Shown here: piece after piece, positions 9,017-17,232 of the stretch
Position numbering within the stretch: the stretch's first letter is position 1
Layout: every line of letters starts with the position of its first letter
NCBI GenBank assembly: GCA_019459085.1
Contig: JAIBEW010000010.1
Span: 47,739-111,738, forward strand
Direction of reading: 5' to 3'
Length of the DNA stretch: 64,000 nt
DNA from: Kaistella sp.
GTDB taxonomy: Bacteria; Bacteroidota; Bacteroidia; Flavobacteriales; Weeksellaceae
Notes under the pieces: generated by a model
The model's input: the letters and a program-made list of their open reading frames with translations, nothing else
What the model was told of the DNA's origin: nothing
The model's database searches: none
Program-made: the position numbers and the translations under genes

Positions 9017-10372
9017 CTACATCGTCATTCCAATGTCAATTCCTTTAATTTTTCTGTACAAATCGGTAGCGAAGTTATCCGTCATTCCAGACACAAAATC
9101 GATGACTCCGAGAACCTTCTGGTAATCGCTACCTTCTTCGTACAGAAACTGTTTGGGCAAAAGTTTCAAAGCCATTTTATCATACGATTTACGAACAGAT
9201 TGTTCCTTTAAAATGGGCGGAATAAAATGGTCCAGAAGTTCATACATGACATTATAACCCGCATTTTCAATCTCAATCACAGCTTTATGACCGTAAATTT
9301 TCTCGATGGAAAAACTTTCGATTTCCTGAAGTGATTTGTTCTCGGATTTGTAAATATCGAGCAAAGCCTTATCAAGATTTCCGGCAAGGATTTCAGAAAA
9401 ATTGTCCCTATAAATTTCAAGAGATTTATTGATGAGCGAATTAATGACCTTTGCGCGCAGATAGGAAATTCTTTCGTTGGCATTAGTGAGAATCGCCAAC
9501 TTTTCCTCAACTCTTTTTGTATTCTGATTTTCAGATTTAATGAGCTCGAAGAAAAGGCTTTCGCAGTCGGAAGTAGAAACAATACCGAGCCGGTGCGCAT
9601 CCTCCATATCAATGATGTTGTAGCAGATATCATCAGCAGCTTCCACGAGCCAGACAAACGGATGACGTTTGAAAACTGTTGGTTCTTCACTTTCCTTAAT
9701 CAGGTCCACCGATTTTGCAATTTCGAGAAACGTTTCTTTTTCATTCTGAAAAAATCCGAATTTTTTTCGGTGAACCGTTCCTTTTTTCTTCGCGATGGCT
9801 TCGCACGGATACTTCGCGATGCTCACCAAAGTACTGTGTGTAAGCTGCGTTCCGCCTTCATCTTTTCCGTTCTGCTGATGCGTCAGAACACGGATCGCAT
9901 TGGCATTTCCTTCAAAATTCACGAGATCAGCCCATTCTTTTTCTGAAAACTTTGACTTGAGCCCGTTTTCATTCTTTTCGAAATAGCTGGCGATGGCATC
10001 TTCTCCCGAATGTCCGAACGCAGGATTTCCGACATCATGACAAAGACAGGCCGCTGCAATAACGTTATGAAGATTATGGAGATAAAAATTCTGCGCATTT
10101 TCATCCAGAGCGTTTTCAAAATTCTTAAAAATAAATTCGCCGGCTGCATTCCCCAGACTTCTGCCTACTGAAGAAACCTCGAGTGAATGCGTCAAACGGT
10201 TATGTACAAATACACTCCCCGGAAGCGGGAAAACCTGTGTTTTGTTCTGCAGCCTCCGGAAAGCAGCTGAAAAGATAATACGGTCAAAATCTCTCTGAAA
10301 ATCAGTTCTGGAAGCTGCCGTTGCGGCATTTTGTCCGGTACGCTGATTCGTGAACATTCTGTTTAAATCCAT
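9017..10372 (-). CDS. dgt: Deoxyguanosinetriphosphate triphosphohydrolase-like protein
   Basis: A 451-residue HD-domain protein. The metal-binding residues are visible as His62 (RLTHS) and the His112-Asp113 pair (CHDVGNPAFGHSGE), in the order typical of dGTPases. The N-terminal block RDFDRIIFSAAFRRLQNKTQV is also diagnostic. The enzyme hydrolyses dNTPs, classically dGTP, to the deoxynucleoside and triphosphate, and so helps control dNTP pools. It is divergent from the DNA glycosylase gene across a 74-base gap. The start at 10372 lies four bases after a good TANNTTTG promoter element. Confidence 0.93.
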   Translation of the reverse strand: MDLNRMFTNQRTGQNAATAASRTDFQRDFDRIIFSAAFRRLQNKTQVFPLPGSVFVHNRLTHSLEVSSVGRSLGNAAGEFIFKNFENALDENAQNFYLHNLHNVIAAACLCHDVGNPAFGHSGEDAIASYFEKNENGLKSKFSEKEWADLVNFEGNANAIRVLTHQQNGKDEGGTQLTHSTLVSIAKYPCEAIAKKKGTVHRKKFGFFQNEKETFLEIAKSVDLIKESEEPTVFKRHPFVWLVEAADDICYNIIDMEDAHRLGIVSTSDCESLFFELIKSENQNTKRVEEKLAILTNANERISYLRAKVINSLINKSLEIYRDNFSEILAGNLDKALLDIYKSENKSLQEIESFSIEKIYGHKAVIEIENAGYNVMYELLDHFIPPILKEQSVRKSYDKMALKLLPKQFLYEEGSDYQKVLGVIDFVSGMTDNFATDLYRKIKGIDIGMTM

Positions 10373-10376
10373 CCTT

Positions 10377-10384
10377 CAAAAATA
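10377..10384 (-). promoter_or_regulatory. -7 promoter element of dgt, four bases before the start codon
   Basis: On the minus strand TATTTTTG (exact TANNTTTG) ends four bases before the dgt ATG. Transcription would begin at or within a base or two of the start codon, so the mRNA is probably leaderless. About 20 bases upstream there is TTTA in place of TTTG. Confidence 0.5.
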
Positions 10385-10446
10385 CGGTTTTTATTGTGTT
10401 TCTATAAATGGTTTAAGTTTTGAAGCGTAAATAAAAACAAAAAAAA

Positions 10447-11181
10447 ATGCCTGAAGGACCTTCCATACAGATCATGAAAGAAAGCATCAGTAAATTTTCG
10501 GGAGAAAAGATCATCTCGGCAAACGGAAATGCCAAAATTGAGATGGAAAAACTCCCCGGGCTTACTCTTGAAGAAATTAAAACCTACGGAAAACAGACTT
10601 ATCTGGTCTGCGGAGAATTTACCATCCGCATTCACCTGCTGATGTTCGGCTCCTACTCCGTTGATGAGCAGACGAAACCGGACCCGCGGCTCAGACTGCA
10701 TCTGAAATTTGAAAGCGGGGATCTCTATTTTTACACGTGTTCGGTTAAACTGTTGGACCGTGAAGTTTTAAAGGAAATCGACTGGAATGCTGATGTTTTA
10801 AGTGATGACTGGAAACCTTTAAAAGCCAGAAAAAAACTCAAAGCCATGCCTGAAGCTTTGGCCTGTGATGTTCTTCTGGATCAGAATATCTTTTCGGGAG
10901 TCGGAAACATCATTAAAAATGAAGTTCTTTTCAGAATCGGTGTGCATCCGGAAAGTCAAGTGGGGAACCTGCCGCCTGCGAAACTCTCTTCATTAATCAA
11001 GGAAGCGCGCGATTACAGTTTCGATTTTCTGAAATGGAAAAAGGAATATGTCCTGAAAAAACACTGGCTTGTGCACACCAAAAAAATCTGCCCGAAATGT
11101 GGCGAAACCCTGACCAAAAAACATCTTGGCGTTACGAACCGGAGAAGTTTTTACTGCGAAAAGGACCAGAAACTGTATTAA
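10447..11181 (+). CDS. Fpg/Nei-family DNA glycosylase-AP lyase
   Basis: A 244-residue protein. After Met it begins PEGPS, the Pro/Glu catalytic N-terminus of the Fpg/Nei family; Pro2 attacks the damaged nucleotide. Lys49 and the helix-two-turn-helix segment DQNIFSGVGNIIKNE (about 145-159) fit the family. The C-terminal zinc finger has Cys215, Cys218 and Cys237, but the fourth ligand position is Asp240 in place of Cys. The sequence looks closer to endonuclease VIII than to Fpg. It would remove oxidised bases from DNA. It is divergent from dgt, another nucleotide-metabolism gene. Confidence 0.87.
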   Translation: MPEGPSIQIMKESISKFSGEKIISANGNAKIEMEKLPGLTLEEIKTYGKQTYLVCGEFTIRIHLLMFGSYSVDEQTKPDPRLRLHLKFESGDLYFYTCSVKLLDREVLKEIDWNADVLSDDWKPLKARKKLKAMPEALACDVLLDQNIFSGVGNIIKNEVLFRIGVHPESQVGNLPPAKLSSLIKEARDYSFDFLKWKKEYVLKKHWLVHTKKICPKCGETLTKKHLGVTNRRSFYCEKDQKLY

Positions 11182-11186
11182 AACAA

Positions 11187-11212
11187 AAATCCCGAACCAA
11201 GGTTCGGGATTT
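11187..11212. terminator. Bidirectional terminator between the DNA glycosylase gene and gcvP
   Basis: A 12-base arm AAATCCCGAACC is followed by a two-base centre and the exact complement, then a T-rich tract on the plus strand and an A/T tract on the other. It sits between two convergent genes. Confidence 0.85.
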
Positions 11213-11246
11213 CTATTTTAAAATGCTCGAAAGCATCTTTTCTGAA

Positions 11247-14105
11247 TTACATATACGATTCAATCGGGTCGCAAGTACAGACCAGATTCCGGTCACCAAA
11301 CGCTTCATCAACTCTGGAAACGGTGGCGAAGAATTTGTGATCCCGCACCCATTCCAATGGATACGCTGCCTTTTCGCGGCTGTAAGGCTTGTCCCACGAA
11401 TCTGAAATCACGACCTGCTCGGTGTGCGGCGCATTTTTCAACACGTTGCTGGCTGCATCGGCTTTTCCTTCTGCAATTTCTTCGATTTCTTTTTTAATGG
11501 AAATCAGGGCTTCCGCAAAACGGTCGATTTCTCTTTTGCTTTCCGACTCGGTAGGTTCAATCATCAGCGTTCCTGCAACCGGGAAACTTACTGTTGGCGC
11601 ATGGAAACCGTAATCCATTAAACGTTTTGCGATATCTGCCACTTCAATTCCTAAAGATTTGAACTGACGGAAATCTACAATACACTCGTGCGCTACTCTT
11701 CCCTCAGTATTCGCATAAAGAATCGGGAAATGTTCCGCTAAAACCTCTTTCAGATAATTGGCGTTAAGAATCGCATGTTCGGTGGATTTTTTCAAACCTT
11801 CCATTCCAAGCAGTTTGATATAAGCGTAAGAAATGTTCAGAATCAAACCTGAACCGTAAGGAGCAGCTGAAATGGCTTCAATAGCTTCTTTTTCACCAAC
11901 TTTAATGTTCGGATTTGAAGGAAGGAACTTCACGAGATGTTCGGCCACGCAAATCGGGCCAACTCCGGGTCCGCCACCACCGTGAGGAATGGCGAAAGTT
12001 TTGTGAAGATTCAGGTGACAGACATCTGCACCGATATTTCCGGGCGAGGTGTAACCTACCTGCGCATTCATATTGGCTCCGTCCATATACACCTGTCCGC
12101 CGTGTTCGTGGATGAGTTTTGTAATTTCCTTGATATTCGCATCAAAAAATCCATAAGTAGACGGATAAGTGATCATTGCAGCAGAAAGGTTTTCACTGTG
12201 CTCTTCTGCTTTTGCTTTCAGATCATCAAAATCAATTTCTCCGCTCTCGAGATTTTTCACCACCACAACTTTCATTCCTGCAATTACCGCCGAAGCAGGG
12301 TTGGTTCCGTGTGCTGACTGCGGAATCAGAACGATATTCCGGTGACTCTCGCCGCGGGATTTGTGGTACTCACGAATCACCATTAAACCTGCATATTCTC
12401 CCTGTGCTCCTGAATTCGGCTGTAGGGATGTTCCGGCAAAACCTGTGATTTCGGCCAGATCTTTTTCCAGCTGTTTGATCATCAGTTGGTAACCTGCAGC
12501 ATGTTCTACCGGCACAAAAGGATGAATCGTACCCCATTCAGCCCAGGAAAGCGGCAGCATTTGTGTTGCGGCATTCAGTTTCATGGTACATGAACCGAGA
12601 GAAATCATGGAATGAGTCAGAGACAAATCTTTTCTTTCCAGATGTTTAATGTACCTCATCAGTTCCGTTTCCGTATGGTATCGGTTGAAAACTTCATCCT
12701 GAAGGATTTTATCGCTTCTCAAAAGTACTTCAGGAATCGTAATTTCTTCTTTAAAATCAAGTTTAAAGCTCTGTTTGTCTAAAAACTGGGCGAACGCATC
12801 CAGAAGTTTCTGAAGCTTTTCAGCGGTTGAAGTTTCGTTCACCGAAATACTCACCACTCCTTCCGTGAAATAGTTCAGGTTGATTTTGTGGTCGCGCATA
12901 AGCAGGATCAAACCTGTTTTATCGTTTTCGTGAATTCTGATCTTTATTGTATCAAAAACCGGCTCTTCCACCATATCAAAACCAAGGCTTTTCAAACCGT
13001 TCTGCAGGGTATTCATTTTAAAATGAATCTGGTCTGCAATAAAGTTCAAACCTTTCGGACCGTGATACACCGCGTACATTCCGGCCATCACTGCCAACAA
13101 AACCTGCGCAGTACAGATATTTGAAGTCGCTTTCTCTCTTTTGATATGCTGTTCGCGCGTCTGCAGAGCCATTCTTAAAGCACGTTTTCCGTATGCATCC
13201 TGCGAAACACCGATAATTCTTCCCGGAATTACTCTTTTGTAATCTTCTTTACAACAGAAAAATGCCGCGTGAGGACCACCGTAACCCATGGGAATTCCGA
13301 AACGCTGAGTGGTTCCTACTGCACAGTCAGCGCCCATTTCTGCAGGAGACTTCAGTTTTACCAAAGCCATCGGATCGCAGGCAACGGCAACCTGAAGATG
13401 GTGTTCTTTGTAATATTGAATATTTTCGGTGTAATCCAGAACGATCCCGTTTTTTCCCGGATACTGAAGTAAAATCCCGAAATACGTGTCGTTGAACTGA
13501 TGATTTTTATGATTCCCAACAATAATGTCGATTCCCAAACCTTCTGCTTTTGTTTTCAGGACAGATACGGTTTGTGGCAATACCAGATCGGACACGAAAA
13601 ATTTCTGCGCTCCTGCTTTTTTCTGGTCTTTGGTTCTGCTCTCAAAAAACATATGCATGGCTTCTGAAGCGGCAGTAGATTCATCAAGAAGTGAGGCGTT
13701 TGCCAAAGGAAAACCGGTAAGATCTGACACAACCGTCTGAAAATTCAGCAATGCTTCCAATCTTCCCTGCGCAATTTCTGCCTGATAAGGCGTGTAAGCC
13801 GTGTACCAGGACGGATTTTCCAAAATATTTCTCTGAATGGCACTCGGTAGAATCGTATTGTGATAACCGAAACCGATGTAATTGTCGAACATTGAATTTT
13901 TAGACGCCAAATCCTTTGAATGCGCAAGCATTTCGTACTCCGAGAGCGCAGGGGCAATGTCTAAATCTTTTTCTAAACGGATGGACGCGGGAATGGTCTG
14001 AGCAATGAGTTCATCAATTCCCGAAACGCCTATTTTCTTCAGCATTGCCTGTTTATCGGCTTCGTTCAGGGAAATGTGACGGTTAACAAACTGTGTTGTA
14101 TTCAT
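11247..14105 (-). CDS. gcvP: Glycine dehydrogenase (decarboxylating), P protein of the glycine cleavage system
   Basis: A 952-residue single-chain P protein, the usual length for the fused form. The PLP-binding lysine lies in [21 protein letters not shown] in the C-terminal half, and the N-terminal half has the typical [20 protein letters not shown] segment. The enzyme decarboxylates glycine and passes the aminomethyl group to the lipoylated H protein. The T, H and L protein genes are not in this window. It is transcribed alone, ending at the bidirectional terminator. Confidence 0.97.
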   Translation of the reverse strand: MNTTQFVNRHISLNEADKQAMLKKIGVSGIDELIAQTIPASIRLEKDLDIAPALSEYEMLAHSKDLASKNSMFDNYIGFGYHNTILPSAIQRNILENPSWYTAYTPYQAEIAQGRLEALLNFQTVVSDLTGFPLANASLLDESTAASEAMHMFFESRTKDQKKAGAQKFFVSDLVLPQTVSVLKTKAEGLGIDIIVGNHKNHQFNDTYFGILLQYPGKNGIVLDYTENIQYYKEHHLQVAVACDPMALVKLKSPAEMGADCAVGTTQRFGIPMGYGGPHAAFFCCKEDYKRVIPGRIIGVSQDAYGKRALRMALQTREQHIKREKATSNICTAQVLLAVMAGMYAVYHGPKGLNFIADQIHFKMNTLQNGLKSLGFDMVEEPVFDTIKIRIHENDKTGLILLMRDHKINLNYFTEGVVSISVNETSTAEKLQKLLDAFAQFLDKQSFKLDFKEEITIPEVLLRSDKILQDEVFNRYHTETELMRYIKHLERKDLSLTHSMISLGSCTMKLNAATQMLPLSWAEWGTIHPFVPVEHAAGYQLMIKQLEKDLAEITGFAGTSLQPNSGAQGEYAGLMVIREYHKSRGESHRNIVLIPQSAHGTNPASAVIAGMKVVVVKNLESGEIDFDDLKAKAEEHSENLSAAMITYPSTYGFFDANIKEITKLIHEHGGQVYMDGANMNAQVGYTSPGNIGADVCHLNLHKTFAIPHGGGGPGVGPICVAEHLVKFLPSNPNIKVGEKEAIEAISAAPYGSGLILNISYAYIKLLGMEGLKKSTEHAILNANYLKEVLAEHFPILYANTEGRVAHECIVDFRQFKSLGIEVADIAKRLMDYGFHAPTVSFPVAGTLMIEPTESESKREIDRFAEALISIKKEIEEIAEGKADAASNVLKNAPHTEQVVISDSWDKPYSREKAAYPLEWVRDHKFFATVSRVDEAFGDRNLVCTCDPIESYM

Positions 14106-14217
14106 ATCTTTTTACTGGATTTATTTCGAAATTAAGGTTCGTAAAAATACAATTTTTTAGGCAACAGCACAATTGATAAATCTCAGTTCAAAAAAATGAT
14201 TTTTTTGATGATACTAT

Positions 14218-14247
14218 TTTGAACTGTTCTAAATTGAACTATATTTG
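14218..14247 (+). promoter_or_regulatory. Textbook Bacteroidota promoter for the Cys-rich small protein
   Basis: TTTG (14218-14221), an 18-base spacer, then TATATTTG (14240-14247): both elements match the TTTG / TANNTTTG consensus exactly. The -7 element ends four bases before the ATG at 14252, so transcription should start at about the start codon. Confidence 0.8.
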
Positions 14248-14251
14248 CGGC

Positions 14252-14401
14252 ATGAATTCTCCGATAATTCCCTTTAAAGTTTCACCCTTAATGCCTGTAT
14301 CCGGAAACAACGAAATGTTCTGCGGCAAGAAGAGCTGCTGCAAGAAATTCAAAAAAGGTAAAAGGTGCAAAAAATGTCCCGGAAGGCTGAAAATGGCCTG
14401 A
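14252..14401 (+). CDS. Small Cys/Lys-rich protein, 49 aa
   Basis: A 49-residue protein with five cysteines (24, 29, 30, 39, 42) in a very basic context, FCGKKSCCKKFKKGKRCKKCPG. An upstream in-frame ATG at 14219 would give 60 residues, but it overlaps the promoter elements, so 14252 is the better start. The Cys spacing could bind a metal such as zinc or iron, or the protein could bind nucleic acid. I believe short proteins of this kind recur in flavobacteria but know of no assigned function. It is divergent from gcvP and convergent with the DnaJ-domain gene. Confidence 0.7.
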   Translation: MNSPIIPFKVSPLMPVSGNNEMFCGKKSCCKKFKKGKRCKKCPGRLKMA

Positions 14402-14425
14402 TTTCAATTGCATTTAGCCTGATTT

Positions 14426-15067
14426 CTATTTTGAAAAAAATATCAGGAATATAGCGAGGGCAATGGCGAGCAAGACCATCACCAGTATTTTAAGTGTTTT
14501 GGGCATTGCATTCTTTTCTGCATTTCGCTGCGGCTTTAGCAAATCCTCTACTTCATCTCTGTACTTTTCCTTATCATTTTCAAAAACCTCGGTTATCGTG
14601 ATGCCCTGAACAGCAGTTCTGTGCGTGAGTGAGTTGGTGGCGTGAAGCAGGATCTGAAATTTTCCGTCTTTGAACCCAGTAACTTTAAAAATTCTTTCGC
14701 CATAGTATTTGTCGAGTCCGAAAGGAAGGATCTTCACCACATCAGCATTCTGCGTTTTCCAGGTAATGATGATTTCTTCGCCCTTTTTGGCGTGAACTTT
14801 ATTGGCAGAAAAACTTTTAATCACGGGCGGCGAAGTAGTTCTGTAACTTCTTTCCTGGGTTCCAAAATTCTGGTCATACGTCCTTCTTCTGTCCGGATCA
14901 ATGAGATTTTCATAAGCTTCCTGAATTTCCCGGAAACGGTCGGCAAAAAACTCGTCGTTTTGATTTTTGTCGGGGTGATATTTTAACGATAATTTCCTGT
15001 AGGCTTTTTTAATGTCCTCTTCCGAAGCTCCTTCTTTAACGCCGAGAAAATAATAGTAGTTCTTCAT
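14426..15067 (-). CDS. DnaJ-domain protein with C-terminal membrane anchor
   Basis: A 213-residue protein. Residues 1-68 form a J domain with the essential HPD at 31-33 (KYHPDKNQ). A central beta-rich segment (about 85-160, [21 protein letters not shown]) may be an immunoglobulin-like fold. The last 20 residues are a hydrophobic helix ([18 protein letters not shown]). It lacks the Gly/Phe and zinc-finger regions of true DnaJ, so it is a J-protein that recruits Hsp70 (DnaK) to the membrane; the client is unknown. Confidence 0.85.
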   Translation of the reverse strand: MKNYYYFLGVKEGASEEDIKKAYRKLSLKYHPDKNQNDEFFADRFREIQEAYENLIDPDRRRTYDQNFGTQERSYRTTSPPVIKSFSANKVHAKKGEEIIITWKTQNADVVKILPFGLDKYYGERIFKVTGFKDGKFQILLHATNSLTHRTAVQGITITEVFENDKEKYRDEVEDLLKPQRNAEKNAMPKTLKILVMVLLAIALAIFLIFFSK

Positions 15068-15117
15068 CTTGAATTGCGAAAACCAAAAATAAGATTTTTA
15101 AAACCGGTAAAACAAAA

Positions 15118-15141
15118 AACGGAAAGAAAAATCTTTCCGTT
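15118..15141 (-). terminator. Terminator downstream of the 89-aa protein
   Basis: A 10-base stem (AACGGAAAGA with its complement), a four-base loop and a T-rich tract on the minus strand, 29 bases after the stop of the 89-aa gene. Confidence 0.8.
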
Positions 15142-15169
15142 ACAAAAATAACTGAGTTGAACTGAATGT

Positions 15170-15439
15170 TTAAGCTTCTGCTGCTTCTTTTTTACGGCTG
15201 AAATCTGTGCAGCACCGTGAGGCGAATTGTTCTTTGATTTTCCCTTTGAGTTCGCTGTACTGTTTGTCATCCATTTCCCTTATTTTATCGGCGAAACCGA
15301 AAGGTGTTTTTTCTTTGATTCCGTACTCCTCAAAAACCCCTTTCATGAATTTTCTTCTTTCCGCCATTTTTTTCACTGCGAAAGCGACTCCAACTAATGC
15401 CAGTGCACCGAATGCACCTTTTAAACCTGAATTTTTCAT
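15170..15439 (-). CDS. Small membrane-anchored hypothetical protein, 89 aa
   Basis: An 89-residue protein with one hydrophobic helix (GAFGALALVGVAFAV, residues 8-22), then a charged helical region with a Cys-Cys pair near the C-terminus (ASRCCTDF). I do not recognise the family. It is on the same strand as, and 97 bases downstream of, the 115-aa membrane protein of the sigma-factor operon, but a hairpin terminator lies between them. It therefore probably has its own promoter or depends on read-through. Confidence 0.65.
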   Translation of the reverse strand: MKNSGLKGAFGALALVGVAFAVKKMAERRKFMKGVFEEYGIKEKTPFGFADKIREMDDKQYSELKGKIKEQFASRCCTDFSRKKEAAEA

Positions 15440-15531
15440 TTTTTTAAATTTTACGTTTTAGTAATGTTCTTTTTAACATAGACGGCGAGATCCTCTTTTT
15501 CCTTTAACATTTTAAAAAAGTCCATAAAAAA

Positions 15532-15547
15532 ACGGGCTAAAGCCCGT
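15532..15547 (-). terminator. Terminator overlapping the stop codon of the sigma-operon membrane protein
   Basis: On the minus strand ACGGGCTTTAGCCCGT is followed by seven T. The TAG stop of the 115-aa gene lies inside the hairpin. The core GGGCTAAAGCCC is also a dispersed repeat in this window (26558, 26591, 49024). Confidence 0.75.
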
Positions 15548-15884
15548 CTCCATTATTCTTTCTGAAAAAACTGCCGCGTTCGCAGCGCTGTTTCCACATT
15601 TCCTTGAACTTTAATTTTTCCTCGTCGGTCATGCCGTTCATCCTTTCTTCTTTCAGCTTCCGGAATTTTTCTCGGCCAAAACCTTTTTTCCCGCTGAAAC
15701 CTCCGAACAGAATCTTGCAAAGCACCAGAATTCCGGCGGCCTGCCAGAAATTCAGCATCTTTACTCCCAGAACTTCCGGAAGAATGCTGTTCCAGAGCCA
15801 CATTACCAAACCTGAAACCACTGCAAATATGAATATTGCCAGCAATATAAAAAGTGCAATTTTTCCTTTAAATGTATTATTCAT
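15537..15884 (-). CDS. Membrane protein co-transcribed with an ECF sigma factor, 115 aa
   Basis: A 115-residue protein with two hydrophobic segments (about 8-31 and 43-62) and a basic, helical C-terminal tail (REKFRKLKEERMNGMTDEEKLKFKEMWKQRCERG). It starts seven bases after the stop of the ECF sigma gene, so the two are almost certainly one transcript. Genes in this position are often anti-sigma factors. This one shows no recognisable zinc-binding or RskA-type domain, and the tail could bind the sigma factor from the cytoplasmic side. That role is inference only. Confidence 0.75.
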   Translation of the reverse strand: MNNTFKGKIALFILLAIFIFAVVSGLVMWLWNSILPEVLGVKMLNFWQAAGILVLCKILFGGFSGKKGFGREKFRKLKEERMNGMTDEEKLKFKEMWKQRCERGSFFRKNNGDGL

Positions 15885-15891
15885 TTGTTCT

Positions 15892-16467
15892 TTATTCGTT
15901 TAAATCCCGGTAAAGGACGGTCATTTTTTTCCGCAAATGCTTTACCGCATAATTTTTCCGGCTGATGATGGTCTTGATGTTCTCATTTTGTTCATCAGCA
16001 ATTTCCTGTAATTTTTTGCCTTCAATTTCGCTTTCCACGAACGCCAGACGCTGCTTTTCCGGCAGTTCATCCAACGAGGCAAACAGTTCCTTCCACACTT
16101 CTTCGCGGAAAGCCAAAAGTTCCGGGTTTTCAGAATCATCCAGCAAAAGGATGTCTTTAATCGTAAAACTTCCGTCTTCATCCTCGTAAGCATGATCTTC
16201 CAGATTTTCGGTCTTCTTTTTTCGGTAACTGTCGGTGATTTTGTTCCGCGAAACGGTATAGAGCCAGCCGCTCACATTCACAATCTCCGCAATATTAGTC
16301 AAATTGCTGAACTGATACCAAACTTCCTGCAAAATATCCTCAGCATCTTCGGCATTTTTTACTTTCGGGCGGATGAAGGACAGGAGTTTTCCTCCGTAAT
16401 TCTTTACGGTTTGGGCAATCAAACTGTCTTTTTCGGTTTGTGACATATAAGTAAACTCCAGCTCCAT
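15892..16467 (-). CDS. RNA polymerase sigma factor, ECF subfamily
   Basis: A 191-residue ECF sigma factor. Region 2 (about 35-100) includes AEDILQEVWYQFSN and GWLYTVSRNKITDSYRKKK. Region 4 (about 130-185) includes LPEKQRLAFVESEIEGKKLQEIADEQNENIKTIISRKNYA, the helix-turn-helix that reads the -35 element. An internal Met at residue 8 (ATG at 16444-16446, MSQTEKD) is an equally likely start. It heads a unit with the 115-aa membrane protein. The regulon and the signal are not evident. Confidence 0.92.
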   Translation of the reverse strand: MELEFTYMSQTEKDSLIAQTVKNYGGKLLSFIRPKVKNAEDAEDILQEVWYQFSNLTNIAEIVNVSGWLYTVSRNKITDSYRKKKTENLEDHAYEDEDGSFTIKDILLLDDSENPELLAFREEVWKELFASLDELPEKQRLAFVESEIEGKKLQEIADEQNENIKTIISRKNYAVKHLRKKMTVLYRDLNE

Positions 16468-16529
16468 ATTGGATATGACGGCCGGAAATTGATTTTACTT
16501 TAAAATAGTGATATAGGAATTAATTATCA

Positions 16530-16663
16530 GGAGCAGCCGGTTTCGCTTCCTGTGGTTTTTCGGTCCGGCTTTCCGCTGCAATCTGGCATTGCGGAAAAAA
16601 AATTTGCGTTTTTTAATGGCCTTATACCCCGCAATACCAGGATTTCCGCTGCAATCCGGGCTA
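16530..16663 (-). repeat. Structured intergenic element (about 134 bases), possible Flavo-1-like RNA
   Basis: On the minus strand it opens TAGCCCGGATTGCAGCGGAAATCC (16640-16663) and closes with GATTGCAGCGGAAAGCCGGACC and a GGCTGCTCC end (from 16583 down to 16530). The 14-base core GATTGCAGCGGAAA occurs twice as a direct repeat. Between the copies, 16584-16594 can pair with 16629-16639 (10 of 11). The opening matches the element at the right end of the window (63948-63971) at 21 of 24 positions. From memory, elements of this shape recur in flavobacterial intergenic regions; they may correspond to the Flavo-1 RNA motif, which I cannot check. Confidence 0.6.
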
Positions 16664-16729
16664 TAAGTTCGTGCAGGATTTCTGTCAACAGGAAAAATTC
16701 AGAACTAAACGAATAATTTCAAACAAATT

Positions 16730-17179
16730 TTACCCAACTTGGTTTTCCGCGAGATTTTTAAGGACTTCAAAACCTTTATTGAAACCGTTATTCATATGGT
16801 CTTCGTAATTTTTGTGGGTATGCACAATTGCGCGGAGTTCGGTGGTATTTTCATCGATGGCTCTTAAAAAATACTTTTCTTCGGCGCCGCTCCATTCCAT
16901 CACTTCCTTGCTTTGGGTATCTTCCACGCCGTACTTGAAAATTCCCAAATGACTGAAAATAATTTCCGTAGGTTCTTCAAGACTCTTGATTGTGGAGACC
17001 ATTCCGTTTCCTGACGCATCAAGAAAATAGGTTTTGCCGCCGATTTTCCAGTCGGTTTCAAAACGTGATCCGGGCATAAAAAACTTTGTCCATTCCGCAT
17101 ACGTTTCAGTATTCCATAGGACATCCCAGACTTTTTGTATGGGTGCATTGATGACGGTTTCGTAATTTAAAGTTTCCAT
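16730..17179 (-). CDS. SRPBCC (START/AHSA1-like) domain protein
   Basis: A 149-residue single-domain protein that starts METLNYETVINAPIQKVWDVLWNTETYAEW, the standard opening of the AHSA1/SRPBCC helix-grip fold, and ends in a long helix (NGFNKGFEVLKNLAEN). Family members bind hydrophobic ligands or contact chaperones. No catalytic residue can be assigned. It is one of three SRPBCC proteins in the window (the others at 19914 and 57681) and sits among VOC and DUF1801 proteins, a common neighbourhood in Bacteroidota. Confidence 0.85.
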   Translation of the reverse strand: METLNYETVINAPIQKVWDVLWNTETYAEWTKFFMPGSRFETDWKIGGKTYFLDASGNGMVSTIKSLEEPTEIIFSHLGIFKYGVEDTQSKEVMEWSGAEEKYFLRAIDENTTELRAIVHTHKNYEDHMNNGFNKGFEVLKNLAENQVG

Positions 17180-17232
17180 ATTTTTAGGTTTTAAATTGAG
17201 TGTTTTACTAATTTTTTAGAATAATTTATGTT

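Noticed and set aside
14219..14251. Upstream ATG of the Cys-rich miniprotein, giving 60 residues
   Set aside because: It overlaps the promoter (14218-14247), so the transcript would not contain it.
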